Assembly (NCBI GenBank): GCA_934254825.1
Contig: CAKQMB010000018.1
Location: 1-35,000, forward strand
Length of the DNA stretch: 35,000 nucleotides
From: an uncultured Clostridia bacterium
GTDB taxonomy: Bacteria; Bacillota; Clostridia; Christensenellales; Borkfalkiaceae
Reading direction: 5' to 3'
Shown here: positions 15,298 to 23,947 of the stretch, piece by piece
How the letters are laid out: every line of letters begins with the position of its first letter
How positions within the stretch are numbered: the first letter of the stretch is position 1
Translations under genes and position numbers: made by a program
Notes under the pieces: model-generated
Database searches by the model: none
The model's input: the letters and a program-made list of their open reading frames with translations, nothing else
What the model was told of the DNA's origin: nothing

Positions 15298-16911
15298 TTA
15301 TTTTTTCAATTCCTTATAAGCGGATTGAGCTTCGTCGTAAGAAGTTTTGTATTTCGCTTTAAGGCTTTCGAGTTCTTTTGTAAGCGTTTCGCCGTAATAT
15401 ACGCCCGTGATAGCCTTTTCTTCGAACTGATTCATTTCCTTTTCGAGCGACGTGGAGTTTTTAGTCCATTCGTTTGTGTAAAGACAGAAGCAGTTTTTGA
15501 CGAAATTGTATCTGCCGACGCCGTTTTTGTCTCCGAGACCCAAAGCGTCGTAGAAAAGCTTATCCGTTTCGTTCAAAGAGTCCACGGAGTTGCCGTTGAA
15601 TACATATTGAAGATAAGCTTCTTTCGAGAAACGATAGTTGAACGATTCGAAAAGCATACCCGCCTTACGAGCCGCCGTGAAGTTTGCGTACTCCGCTTTT
15701 ACGGTACGGCTTCCGTCCGCGTTCACGGTATTATGCACGCCGTCCACGCCGTAGTTCATAAGATTTATACCGTCTTCGGTGTAGAACCAGTTCATAAAGC
15801 GAACTATTTCGCGCGCTTTTTCTTTGCTTACCTTGGACGAGATCATAAAGTTGTTCTCAAATCCGCCCGCGCTCTGAACGCCGCTTTCGCCGTCGGGACC
15901 TTTTATCGGCTGAATTCCTATCCACGTTCCGTTTGCAACGCCGTTTTTGCGCAAGTCCTCGGTGGAAAGCTTTGCGTATTCGGAATAATAAACGGTGCAA
16001 CCGAGCGTGTTGTTTGCCATTATGTTCTGTAAGCCGCTGTAACCGCGTTCGAAATAACGGTTATCCAGAAGCCCTTCCGCGTAAAGTTCTTGGAGGGATT
16101 CGAGATAGTTTTTGTACTGAGAATGATATACCGTGGGAACGTAATCGTTACCGTCCATCGCGAAATAATATCTCGTGTCGATACCGAAAGCGTATCTCAT
16201 ATTCGTTATGTCCTGAACGGAGAAAGGAACTTCGTCCGCTCTGCCGTTTCCGTTGGGATCGTCCGTTTTGAACTTACGGAGAACGTTTACGAATTCGTCC
16301 CAGGTGGAGGGAACTTCGAGATTAAGCGCGTCGAGCCAGTCTTTTCTTATAAGGAACGAAAGCTGACATTCGGGTTCGCGGATATTCATCATCGAATATA
16401 TTTCGAACGAGGCAACGTCGGTAAGTTCGAGAAGCATATTCGGGTCGTTATAGCTTTCGACCGTATCCATATAATTGGGCGCATACTGCATCAAAAGATC
16501 GTAAAGAGGATACGCCGCGCCGTCTCTGATGAGAGCCTGACGGTTGGGAACGCGGCAGAAAAGCTCGGGCGTGTCGTTTTTGCCGAGCGATGTTACGAGT
16601 CTGTCCGCATAAGCTTCCTCGGAAACGAATTCGATATCGAGCTTGGTATTGGTTGCCGCTTCTATCTGCGGGATAAGGTTTTCCGTTTTGCTGAACTTGT
16701 TTTCGTTTATCGGCGCGAGAATTTTAATCGTAAGAGTATCTCTCGAATTGAAATCGTAGCCGTAATCCTGCTCGTAGGAGCTTCTCGGCGTTCTTTCTCT
16801 TCTTTCCGATTTTGTGCTTTCCGTGTTCACGCGGCAACCCGCGAAAACCGAAAATGCCGTTACGAGCGATAATGCGGCGGTTAAGCCTTTTATCAGAGTT
16901 CTTTTTTTCAT
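15298..16911 (-). CDS. Sugar ABC transporter solute-binding lipoprotein (LplA/LipO-type)
   Basis: 537 residues. The signal segment ends in lipobox SVFAGC with Cys26 as lipidated residue. The rest is a family 1 extracellular solute-binding protein: LTIKILAPINENKFS at about 59-73, the ELFCRVPNRQALI region, SFLIRKDWLDALNLEVPSTW (typical of the oligosaccharide/LplA group) and FENNFMISSKVSKEKAREIV. It would capture an oligosaccharide outside the membrane for the two permeases encoded just upstream in the operon. The ATG follows GGAGGAAAGTA. A GC hairpin lies between the permease stop and this start, which is common where the binding protein is needed in excess. Confidence 0.9.
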   Translation of the reverse strand: MKKRTLIKGLTAALSLVTAFSVFAGCRVNTESTKSERRERTPRSSYEQDYGYDFNSRDTLTIKILAPINENKFSKTENLIPQIEAATNTKLDIEFVSEEAYADRLVTSLGKNDTPELFCRVPNRQALIRDGAAYPLYDLLMQYAPNYMDTVESYNDPNMLLELTDVASFEIYSMMNIREPECQLSFLIRKDWLDALNLEVPSTWDEFVNVLRKFKTDDPNGNGRADEVPFSVQDITNMRYAFGIDTRYYFAMDGNDYVPTVYHSQYKNYLESLQELYAEGLLDNRYFERGYSGLQNIMANNTLGCTVYYSEYAKLSTEDLRKNGVANGTWIGIQPIKGPDGESGVQSAGGFENNFMISSKVSKEKAREIVRFMNWFYTEDGINLMNYGVDGVHNTVNADGSRTVKAEYANFTAARKAGMLFESFNYRFSKEAYLQYVFNGNSVDSLNETDKLFYDALGLGDKNGVGRYNFVKNCFCLYTNEWTKNSTSLEKEMNQFEEKAITGVYYGETLTKELESLKAKYKTSYDEAQSAYKELKK

Positions 16912-16968
16912 TACTTTCCTCCGTTTACGGAATTTCTCCGTTATTGATTTTATTTTGAATTTTTTACG

Positions 16969-16988
16969 GCGCGCGGCAGACCGCGCGC
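16969..16988 (-). other. Intercistronic GC hairpin (permease to binding protein)
   Basis: GCGCGCGG (16969-16976), loop CAGA, CCGCGCGC (16981-16988). It lies in the 101-bp gap inside the transport operon. Such stems often stabilise one part of a polycistronic transcript, giving different protein amounts. The effect is inferred. Confidence 0.5.
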
Positions 16989-17012
16989 TCTATATATACC
17001 TTTTACTTCGTC

Positions 17013-17915
17013 TTATTCTTTGACCGCGCCCGTCATCGTTCCCGAAATCAAAAATTTCTGGAAGAAAGGGAAGGCGATTATTATCGGCAGCATCGTGAAC
17101 ATAAGCGCGGCGTTTCTGACCTGTTCTATGCTCAAATTGCTTCCGCCGATATCGAAATCCGCCGAACTTGCCGAGTTCACGACTGTGGCTAAGACCTGTT
17201 GCAAAACTCTTTTTTCGGACGTTTCGATATACAAAAGAGGGTTCTGATACTGGTTCCACTGCCCCACGACTATCCAAAGTCCGATCGTTGCGAGTATCGG
17301 TCCGGAGTTAGGGAGTATCATACGGAACAGAATTACGAAATCGTTTGCGCCGTCGAGCTTAGCCGATTCGACGATCGATTTCGGTATCCCGTAAAAGAAA
17401 CCGCGCATAATGATAATATTGTACGCGCTCAGAAGCGTGCAGAGGATGAGCGCCCAGTGCGAATCGATAAGGTGCAGCTGGTTTATAACCATATAATTGG
17501 GAACCGTTCCCGCCGAAAACCACATCGTAACGACTATAAACTGCGTGTACAGCTTTTTGAACTTTATGTTGGAAAAAGCCATCGGGTACGCCGCGAAACT
17601 CGTTAATAAAAGCGACAAAGCGCAGGTTATCACGCAGATTTTTATCGTGTTGAAATATCCGAGATAAATAGCGTCGTTCGAAGCCACGAGTTTGTAAGCT
17701 TCCCACGTTGCGCCGACGCGGTATTTCCCGTTTTTGAAAACCTGCGGCAAAAGCGTTATCGCTCCGCTCCTCACGGCGGAAGTATCCGAAAGAGATATCG
17801 CTATCATATTTATAAACGGATAAATTATCGTGACCGCGAGTATGGTTAAAATCGTTAAAAGTACGGCGTAACCGATACGCGAGCCTACGCTTCTTTTTAT
17901 TTTTTTCCTTTCCAT
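17013..17915 (-). CDS. Sugar ABC transporter permease (LplC/MalG-type)
   Basis: 300 residues with six hydrophobic segments. The coupling-loop motif KSIVESAKLDGANDFVILFR at about 176-195 is the EAA motif contacted by the ATPase. The opening RIGYAVLLTILTILAVTIIYPF and the ISGTMTGAVKE C-terminus are typical of the second permease of CUT1-type systems for complex carbohydrates. The ATG follows AAGGTGGG, and the gene starts 9 bp after the first permease. No ATPase gene is present in the operon; a shared MsmX-type ATPase elsewhere is likely. Confidence 0.9.
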   Translation of the reverse strand: MERKKIKRSVGSRIGYAVLLTILTILAVTIIYPFINMIAISLSDTSAVRSGAITLLPQVFKNGKYRVGATWEAYKLVASNDAIYLGYFNTIKICVITCALSLLLTSFAAYPMAFSNIKFKKLYTQFIVVTMWFSAGTVPNYMVINQLHLIDSHWALILCTLLSAYNIIIMRGFFYGIPKSIVESAKLDGANDFVILFRMILPNSGPILATIGLWIVVGQWNQYQNPLLYIETSEKRVLQQVLATVVNSASSADFDIGGSNLSIEQVRNAALMFTMLPIIIAFPFFQKFLISGTMTGAVKE

Positions 17916-17924
17916 AAGCCCACC

Positions 17925-18884
17925 TTACCAGAGCGACGTTTCGGCAAGCTTTTTGCTGAAAACGTTCGCTATCGTTACGAGTACGAGCGCAACAAGAGAG
18001 TTGAAAAGCCCGACCGCCGTCGAAAGTCCGTATTTGAAATCGTTGAAAGCGACTTTGTAAACATACGTTGCGATAACTTCCGATTTTTCGAGATTTCCGT
18101 TGTTTTGCATAAGGTAAATCTTCTCGAAGTTACTGCCCATTATCGCGCCTATCTGCATTATGAGCATTATGACTATCGTAGGCAGTATCGACGGCAGAGT
18201 TACGTTGAAAATTTCGTTCCATTTTCCCGCTCCGTCGATCTCCGCCGCCTCGTACAAACACGGGTCTATGGACGTGAGCGCGGCGCTGTAAATAATCGAA
18301 TTCCAGCCTACGGTCTGCCATATTCCCGACACGACCTGTATTCCGCGGAAAGCGTCGGCTTTATATAAAAGCGAATTGACGTAAGGAATATTAAGCGCTT
18401 TGCACACCTGCCCCGCAAGTCCGCTGTCGGGATCTAAAAAGGAAGTTATGAACCCGACGAGAGCCGCAGTCGACAAAAAGTGCGGCAGATAACTTATTAT
18501 CGAAAGGGTTTTCTTGTAAGCTTTGTTTCTCACCTCGTTCAGCGCGAGCGCGAGAACTATCGCCGCGGGAAACAAAAACACGAGCGCGAGAAGGTTTATG
18601 GCTAAGGTGTTCCCGAGAAGGTGGAAAAATTCGCCCTCGAAAAAGTCGAGAAAGTTGTTGAAAAGAACGAACGTGCTTCCCTTAAAGCCGTTTGTCAGGC
18701 TGTAATCGTAAAAAGCCATTCGTATCCAGGTTATCGGCCAGTAGCAGAAAATCGCAAACCATACGATAACGGGCAACATCATCAGATAAACGTATTTATT
18801 ATCGCTTATATACCTTTTTAAATTAAATTTCGATCCCGGTATCTTCGCTTTTTTCCAAGAAGCCTTTTTTGTATTTACCCGCAT
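17925..18884 (-). CDS. Sugar ABC transporter permease (LplB/MalF-type)
   Basis: The ATG at 18884 is preferred because AAGGAG lies just before it; the longer frame from 18956 has no ribosome site. The 319-residue product has about six membrane segments after a basic N-terminus (KKASWKKAKIPGSKFNLKR). The EAA coupling motif is YEAAEIDGAGKWNEIFNVTLPS, and SGIWQTVGWNSIIYSAAL precedes it. It is the first gene of the transport-GH42-deacetylase operon. It is divergent from the lipoprotein deacetylase gene at 19041, with a shared AT-rich gap. A TACAAT box (minus strand) sits in that gap without a good -35 sequence, suggesting an activated promoter. Confidence 0.9.
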   Translation of the reverse strand: MRVNTKKASWKKAKIPGSKFNLKRYISDNKYVYLMMLPVIVWFAIFCYWPITWIRMAFYDYSLTNGFKGSTFVLFNNFLDFFEGEFFHLLGNTLAINLLALVFLFPAAIVLALALNEVRNKAYKKTLSIISYLPHFLSTAALVGFITSFLDPDSGLAGQVCKALNIPYVNSLLYKADAFRGIQVVSGIWQTVGWNSIIYSAALTSIDPCLYEAAEIDGAGKWNEIFNVTLPSILPTIVIMLIMQIGAIMGSNFEKIYLMQNNGNLEKSEVIATYVYKVAFNDFKYGLSTAVGLFNSLVALVLVTIANVFSKKLAETSLW

Positions 18885-19040
18885 CGTTTTCTCCTTAATG
18901 TTTCTTCCTGAATTGTATCTTATTTCGGTTTTCAATGATAGTACTTTTTTTATCATTTTTTTTAGATTTCTTCTCTTTTACCGCAAAACGGCTGTTATTT
19001 TTCGTTTATATATGTTATTATCGCCGTAAGGTGAAAAAAG

Positions 19041-19895
19041 ATGAAAAAATTATTTATTTTAACGCTTACCGTTCTTTTTGCGGGAATTCTGACTTTGCAG
19101 ACCGCCTGCGCGGGCGGCGGAAGCGAAAATTCCGCAGGCGGGAAAACTTCCGTTTCCGAAAATCCCGCTTCTTCCGGAAGTCTTTCCGAAACGACGTCCG
19201 ACGAGCTTCCCGAAGCCGATTTATGGGACGTATCCGACGTCGATATCTCGCACATAAACGAAAACGGCAGACTTATCGCTTTCACTTTCGACGACGGACC
19301 GACCGATAAAACCGACGCTCTTTTAGACATTTTCGAAAGCTTTAACGAAAAAAATCCCGATTTTACGGCTCACGCCACGTTATTTACGATAGGAGCGAAA
19401 ATTTCCCCGAACTATTCTCGAACCCTCGAAAGAGCCGTTTCGATGAAGTTCGAACTCGGAAACCACACTTTCACGCACACCGACCTTACAACCCTTACAA
19501 ACGAGAAAATAATCGAAGAACTTTCCGAAACCGACAAAGCCTTAAAAGCGTTCGACGGGAAAGACGTTCATCTCGTTCGCCCCGCGGGCGGACACGCCGA
19601 TAATCGCGTTTTATCGACTTATAGGTCGACTTTTATCAACTGGACGACCTCGCTCGACGCTTCCGACTGGCAGGACGGTACGACCGAAAACGACATATAC
19701 GACGCCGTGTCGAAAAACCTTTGCGAGGGCGGAATAGTCCTTATGCACCAGGGTTACGACAGAACGATAAACGCCGTGAAAAGGCTTCTCCCCGACCTTA
19801 AAGCGCGCGGCTTTCAGGTCGTTTCCGTTTCCGAACTTATTAAATTTTACGATATAAAAGCCGAAATCGGCAAGCTTTACGATAACTTTATCTGA
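19041..19895 (+). CDS. Secreted polysaccharide deacetylase lipoprotein
   Basis: 284 residues. The lipobox LQTAC puts the lipid on Cys23. A serine-rich linker (about 28-60) then leads to the NodB domain: FTFDDGP with Asp84-Asp85, NHTFTH with His142 and His146, RPAGGH near 182, a W-bearing SLDASDW segment, and LMHQG with the late His. This complete set of residues suggests an active metal-dependent deacetylase acting on cell-wall peptidoglycan or on glycans at the surface. It is a single plus-strand gene, divergent from the permease operon. The ATG follows AAGGTG. Confidence 0.9.
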   Translation: MKKLFILTLTVLFAGILTLQTACAGGGSENSAGGKTSVSENPASSGSLSETTSDELPEADLWDVSDVDISHINENGRLIAFTFDDGPTDKTDALLDIFESFNEKNPDFTAHATLFTIGAKISPNYSRTLERAVSMKFELGNHTFTHTDLTTLTNEKIIEELSETDKALKAFDGKDVHLVRPAGGHADNRVLSTYRSTFINWTTSLDASDWQDGTTENDIYDAVSKNLCEGGIVLMHQGYDRTINAVKRLLPDLKARGFQVVSVSELIKFYDIKAEIGKLYDNFI

Positions 19896-19942
19896 AAATT
19901 TTCATCGCAAAGCGTTTTGACTGCAAAGCCTTTGGCTGAGTT

Positions 19943-21307
19943 TTACCGCAGATCGCCGCCGAATATCTTTTCGGGCGAAGACAGTATTTCCCCGTTCGTT
20001 TCTATAACTTTTTTATAGAAAAAGTACGACTCTTTTTTAATTCTTTTCTGCGTGGGATAATCGATATAAACAAGACCGAAACGCTTTGCGAATCCGCATT
20101 TCCACTCGAAATTGTCGGTAAAAGACCAGTGATAATAGCCGTCCGCGGGAACACCCTCGTCGACGGCTTTTTTCATTTCGAGAAGGTATCTTGCCGTAAG
20201 ATCTATGCGATAATAATCGCGGACTTTGCCGTCGAGACACACCCTGTCGTTCTGCGCCGTGCCGTTTTCGGTTATTATAATCGGTTTTTTATATCTTTTA
20301 TACAGGAATTTCAACCCGTAATACACCGACTCGGGGATATCGTCCCAACCCATATCGCTCAGCGGCGAACCGTCGTGAAAAGGCGCGATTTCGCCGTTTT
20401 TATCCATATAAAACCCCGAATAAATGTTCTGCCCGATAAAATCGAGAGGCGCGGAGATAAGTTTTAAATCCTCGGGCGTGATTTTCGGCAGATCGTCTTT
20501 GAAGTATTCGTAATATTCTTTCGGATAATCTCCGAGATACACGGGGTCGGAAAGAACGGACATACAGTTCATAGGCTGTTGCTTCCACACTTTGAAAAAG
20601 TTTTCGTAAGCTTTTTGCTCCGCCTCGGGCGAATCGTCGGACGGGCAAGTCACCCAGCCGCAAGTCGCAAATCCTATTTTTGCGTTTTTTACCTTTTCGC
20701 GGAGAATTTTCACCGCTTCTCCGTGGCACAAAAGGAGATTATGCCCCGCCGAAAGAAGTTCTTTAAGCGACAATTTTATCCCGGGCGCGAGCGCGTCGGA
20801 ATAAAGCCCGCCGTGAAGAACGCATTGCGGTTCGTTTATCGTTATAAACTTTTTGACCCTGTCGCCGAAACGCTCGGCGACAACGGTTGCATATTCCGCG
20901 AATTTTTTCACCGTTTCTCTGTTTGTAAATCCGCCTTTTTCATAAACCCAAAGGGGCATATCCCAGTGATAAAGAGTGAGCATAGGCTCAATATTATTCT
21001 CGATAAGTCGGTCTATAAGTCGATTATAGAAGGAAATGCCCTCTTCATTGAGAAATCCGTCGCGAGGGATAATCCTCGCCCAGGACACCGAAAAACGATA
21101 AGATTTAAGCCCAAGCTCTTTCATAAGCGAAACGTCCTCTTCGTATCTGTGATAATGATCGCAGGCGATATCTCCGGTCTGCTCGCGGAAAGATTTTTTC
21201 GCGTGAGTGAATTCGTCCCATATGCTCGGGGTTTTGCCGCCCTCGTTCCAACCTCCCTCGACCTGATACGCCGCGGAAGCCGCGCCCCAGACAAAATCTT
21301 TTTTCAT
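19943..21307 (-). CDS. GH1 beta-glucosidase or 6-phospho-beta-glucosidase
   Basis: The start ATG at 21307 follows GGGAGGAG and gives the canonical KKDFVWGAASAAYQVEGGW opening; the frame extends further upstream but without a ribosome site. The 454-residue product has the GH1 barrel with acid/base Glu159 (INEP), nucleophile Glu347 (IITENG), and the YHWDMP segment (113-118). WSFTDNFEW with its Trp and Glu near 410 is typical of beta-glucosidases that act on unphosphorylated sugars, rather than the serine/lysine form of phospho-enzymes. It is probably cytoplasmic and splits cello-oligosaccharides or related beta-glucosides. It is divergent from the cellobiose phosphorylase gene. Confidence 0.92.
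   Translation of the reverse strand: MKKDFVWGAASAAYQVEGGWNEGGKTPSIWDEFTHAKKSFREQTGDIACDHYHRYEEDVSLMKELGLKSYRFSVSWARIIPRDGFLNEEGISFYNRLIDRLIENNIEPMLTLYHWDMPLWVYEKGGFTNRETVKKFAEYATVVAERFGDRVKKFITINEPQCVLHGGLYSDALAPGIKLSLKELLSAGHNLLLCHGEAVKILREKVKNAKIGFATCGWVTCPSDDSPEAEQKAYENFFKVWKQQPMNCMSVLSDPVYLGDYPKEYYEYFKDDLPKITPEDLKLISAPLDFIGQNIYSGFYMDKNGEIAPFHDGSPLSDMGWDDIPESVYYGLKFLYKRYKKPIIITENGTAQNDRVCLDGKVRDYYRIDLTARYLLEMKKAVDEGVPADGYYHWSFTDNFEWKCGFAKRFGLVYIDYPTQKRIKKESYFFYKKVIETNGEILSSPEKIFGGDLR
21013..21029 (-). repeat. 17-bp dispersed palindromic element, copy 2 (inside GH1)
   Basis: On the plus strand CTATAAGTCGATTATAG, a nearly perfect palindrome with one change from copy 1. It lies inside the GH1 coding region, where it encodes NRLIDR, a plausible helix, so it could be chance convergence or an old insertion. 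Confidence 0.5.
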
Positions 21308-21350
21308 AATTACTCCTCCCGGGCAAATCGCCCGTTGTTCACACACCGTC

Positions 21351-21379
21351 ATTTTAAAGCAAAATCAAAATATTTGCAA
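21351..21379 (-). promoter_or_regulatory. Promoter of the GH1 gene
   Basis: On the minus strand, TTGCAA (21374-21379), 17-bp spacer, TAAAAT (21351-21356), about 40 bp before the GH1 ATG. Confidence 0.6.
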
Positions 21380-21431
21380 TATGTTTTCTTATTTTATTTT
21401 TTAGATTTCTTCGGGTAAAAAGCCTTTGCCG

Positions 21432-21460
21432 TTTACACGCGCGCCCTTATTTGTTATTAT
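21432..21460 (+). promoter_or_regulatory. Promoter of the cellobiose phosphorylase operon
   Basis: TTTACA (21432-21437), 17-bp spacer, TATTAT (21455-21460). The transcript would start about 21467, just where ATGCCGGACAAGAATAAAAC (21468-21487) begins. That leader closely matches the terminal repeat of the 576-bp element at 12043. Confidence 0.6.
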
Positions 21461-21508
21461 TTAGCCGATGCCGGACAAGAATAAAACAAATAAAGGAGTT
21501 TTTAGAAA

Positions 21509-23947
21509 ATGAAATTCGGACACTTTGACGACAAGAATAAAGAATACGTTATAGATACGCCTTTTACGCCGTTGCCCTGGATAAACTATCTCGGCAACGA
21601 CGACTTTTTTTCGATTATTTCCAACACCGCGGGCGGTTACTCTTTTTACCGCGACGCGAAACTGAGGAGAATTACGCGTTACCGCTACAACTCCCCCGCG
21701 ACCGACAACGGCGGAAGATATTACTATATAACCGACGGAAAAACAACGTTTTCACCCTCGTTTTTACCGAGCAAAACCCCGCTCGACGGTTACAAATGCC
21801 GCCACGGTTTGAATTACACGATTTTCGAAAGCGCGAAAAACGGCGTGCGCGCCGAGCTTATGTGTTTCGTTCCGCTAAACGACGACTGCGAAATAAATTT
21901 GCTGAAAATAACCAACGAGTCCGACGAAACTAAAAATCTTAAAGTTTACGGCGGCGTGGAATTCTGCCTTTGGAACGCGCAGGACGACACGACCAATTTC
22001 CAGCGCAATTACAATACGGGCGAGGTGGAAATAACCGCCGACAAGCGTTACGGAGCGGTTTACCACAAAACGGAATACCGCGAAAGACGAAATCATTACT
22101 CCTTTTTCTCTTTGAACTCCGAGCTTAGCGGCTACGATACGGACAGAGACACTTTTCTCGGAAAATTCAACGGTTTCGACTCTCCCGAAGCGGTTAAACT
22201 CGGCGTTTCTTACAACGAAAAGGCAAGCGGTTGGGCGCCGTCCGCGTTTTTGAGAAAGGACGTTACCCTTAAACCGAAACAGACCGTTTCGCTCGTTTAT
22301 CTTCTCGGCTATATCGAAAACGAAAAGGATGAAAAATGGGAAGCTCCGAACGTTATAAACAAAAAGAAAGCCGAAAAACTTATCGCGAAATACATAAGCG
22401 AAGAAAGCGTTTACGCCGAATTTGACAAGCTTAAAGACAAATGGTATAATCTCCTCGGCAATTTCGGCGTGCGTTCTTCGGACGAAAAATTCGATCGGAT
22501 CGTTAACATCTGGAACCAATATCAGTGCCTTATAACCTACCGCATGAGCAGGAGCGCAAGCTATTACGAAAGCGGGATCGGCAGAGGTATGGGCTTCCGC
22601 GATTCCTGTCAGGATCTGCTCGGATTTGTGCATATCCTGCCCGAAAAAGCGCGCGAACGAATTATCGACATTGCTTCCATTCAACTGCCCGACGGCTCGA
22701 CCTGGCATCAGTATCAACCGCTGACAAAACGCGGCAACGCGGACGTAGGCGGAGGGTTTAACGACGACCCGTTATGGCTTATCGCGTGCGTTTACGCTTA
22801 TATTTCCGAAACGGGCGACTTTTCGATTTTGCACGAAAACGTTCCGTTCAACAACGACGAAAGCGACAAAGCGCCCCTTATGGAGCATCTGAAACGCTCG
22901 ATAGATTTTACGGTAACCCACAAAGGACCGCACGGTCTTCCTTTAATCGGCAGAGCCGACTGGAACGACTGCCTTAATCTCAACTGTTTCTCCGAAACAC
23001 CCGGCGAAAGCTTTCAGACCTGTTCCAATTTCGAAAGCGGCAAAGCCGAAAGCGTTTTCATTGCGGGTATGTTCGTTAAATACGGCAAAGAGTACGCGAA
23101 GCTTTGCGATCTTCTCGGCGACAAAGCGGAAGCCGAACGCATTCTGAAAGAAGTAGCCGTTATGACAAAAACCGTCGAAACGGCGGGTTGGGACGGCGAA
23201 TGGTTTATCCGCGCTTTCGACGCGTTCGAAAACCCCGTCGGCAGTAAAACCTGCGAAGACGGAAAGATATTTATCGAACCGCAGGGAATGTGCGTAATGG
23301 CGGGGATAGGCGTTACGGACGGTAAAGCCGAAAAAGCGTTGTCGAGCGTCGAAAAATATCTCGACACGAAGTACGGAATAGTGCTTTTGCAACCCGCATA
23401 CAAAGAATATCATTTAAATCTCGGCGAAGTTTCGTCCTACCCTTGCGGTTACAAGGAAAACGCAGGCATCTTCTGCCATAACAACCCGTGGATAAGCTGC
23501 GCCGAAGCGACGATCGGAAACGGCGAAAGGGCTTACGAAATTTACCGCAAGATCTCGCCCGCGTATCTCGAAGAAATAAGCGAGATACACAAAACCGAAC
23601 CCTACGTTTTCAGTCAGATGATCGCGGGAAAAGACGCGCCCGACTTCGGCTCGGCGAAAAACAGCTGGCTCACGGGAACCGCCGCCTGGACGTTCGTCAA
23701 CGCATCGCAGTACATTTTAGGCGTTAAACCCACGCCCGAAGGGCTTACGATAAAACCTTGTATGCCTAAGGAAATAAACGAATTTAATCTCACGAGGAAA
23801 TTCCGCGGCGTTACATACGAAATAGCCGCAAAACGCGACGATAAAAAAGCCGCGGGCGTATATATTAACGGAATAAAGCTCGAAAACGACCTTCTCCCGA
23901 AAGGAAACGCGGGCGAAACGATAAAAGCGGAGGTAATTTATAAATGA
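21509..23947 (+). CDS. cbpA: Cellobiose phosphorylase (GH94)
   Basis: 812 residues, the usual length. The opening KFGHFDDKNKEYVIDTP and the SNTAGGYSFYRDAKLRRITR and FRDSCQDLLGFVH stretches follow Clostridium cellobiose phosphorylase closely. The catalytic acid is Asp487 in ADWNDCLN. HNNPWISCAE and AKNSWLTGTAAWTFV mark the C-terminal part of the barrel. The enzyme splits cellobiose with phosphate into glucose-1-phosphate and glucose in the cytoplasm, saving ATP. The ATG follows AAAGGAG. The TGA stop overlaps the next gene's ATG (ATGA). Cellobiose itself is the expected substrate; a related beta-glucan disaccharide is less likely. Confidence 0.93.
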   Translation: MKFGHFDDKNKEYVIDTPFTPLPWINYLGNDDFFSIISNTAGGYSFYRDAKLRRITRYRYNSPATDNGGRYYYITDGKTTFSPSFLPSKTPLDGYKCRHGLNYTIFESAKNGVRAELMCFVPLNDDCEINLLKITNESDETKNLKVYGGVEFCLWNAQDDTTNFQRNYNTGEVEITADKRYGAVYHKTEYRERRNHYSFFSLNSELSGYDTDRDTFLGKFNGFDSPEAVKLGVSYNEKASGWAPSAFLRKDVTLKPKQTVSLVYLLGYIENEKDEKWEAPNVINKKKAEKLIAKYISEESVYAEFDKLKDKWYNLLGNFGVRSSDEKFDRIVNIWNQYQCLITYRMSRSASYYESGIGRGMGFRDSCQDLLGFVHILPEKARERIIDIASIQLPDGSTWHQYQPLTKRGNADVGGGFNDDPLWLIACVYAYISETGDFSILHENVPFNNDESDKAPLMEHLKRSIDFTVTHKGPHGLPLIGRADWNDCLNLNCFSETPGESFQTCSNFESGKAESVFIAGMFVKYGKEYAKLCDLLGDKAEAERILKEVAVMTKTVETAGWDGEWFIRAFDAFENPVGSKTCEDGKIFIEPQGMCVMAGIGVTDGKAEKALSSVEKYLDTKYGIVLLQPAYKEYHLNLGEVSSYPCGYKENAGIFCHNNPWISCAEATIGNGERAYEIYRKISPAYLEEISEIHKTEPYVFSQMIAGKDAPDFGSAKNSWLTGTAAWTFVNASQYILGVKPTPEGLTIKPCMPKEINEFNLTRKFRGVTYEIAAKRDDKKAAGVYINGIKLENDLLPKGNAGETIKAEVIYK

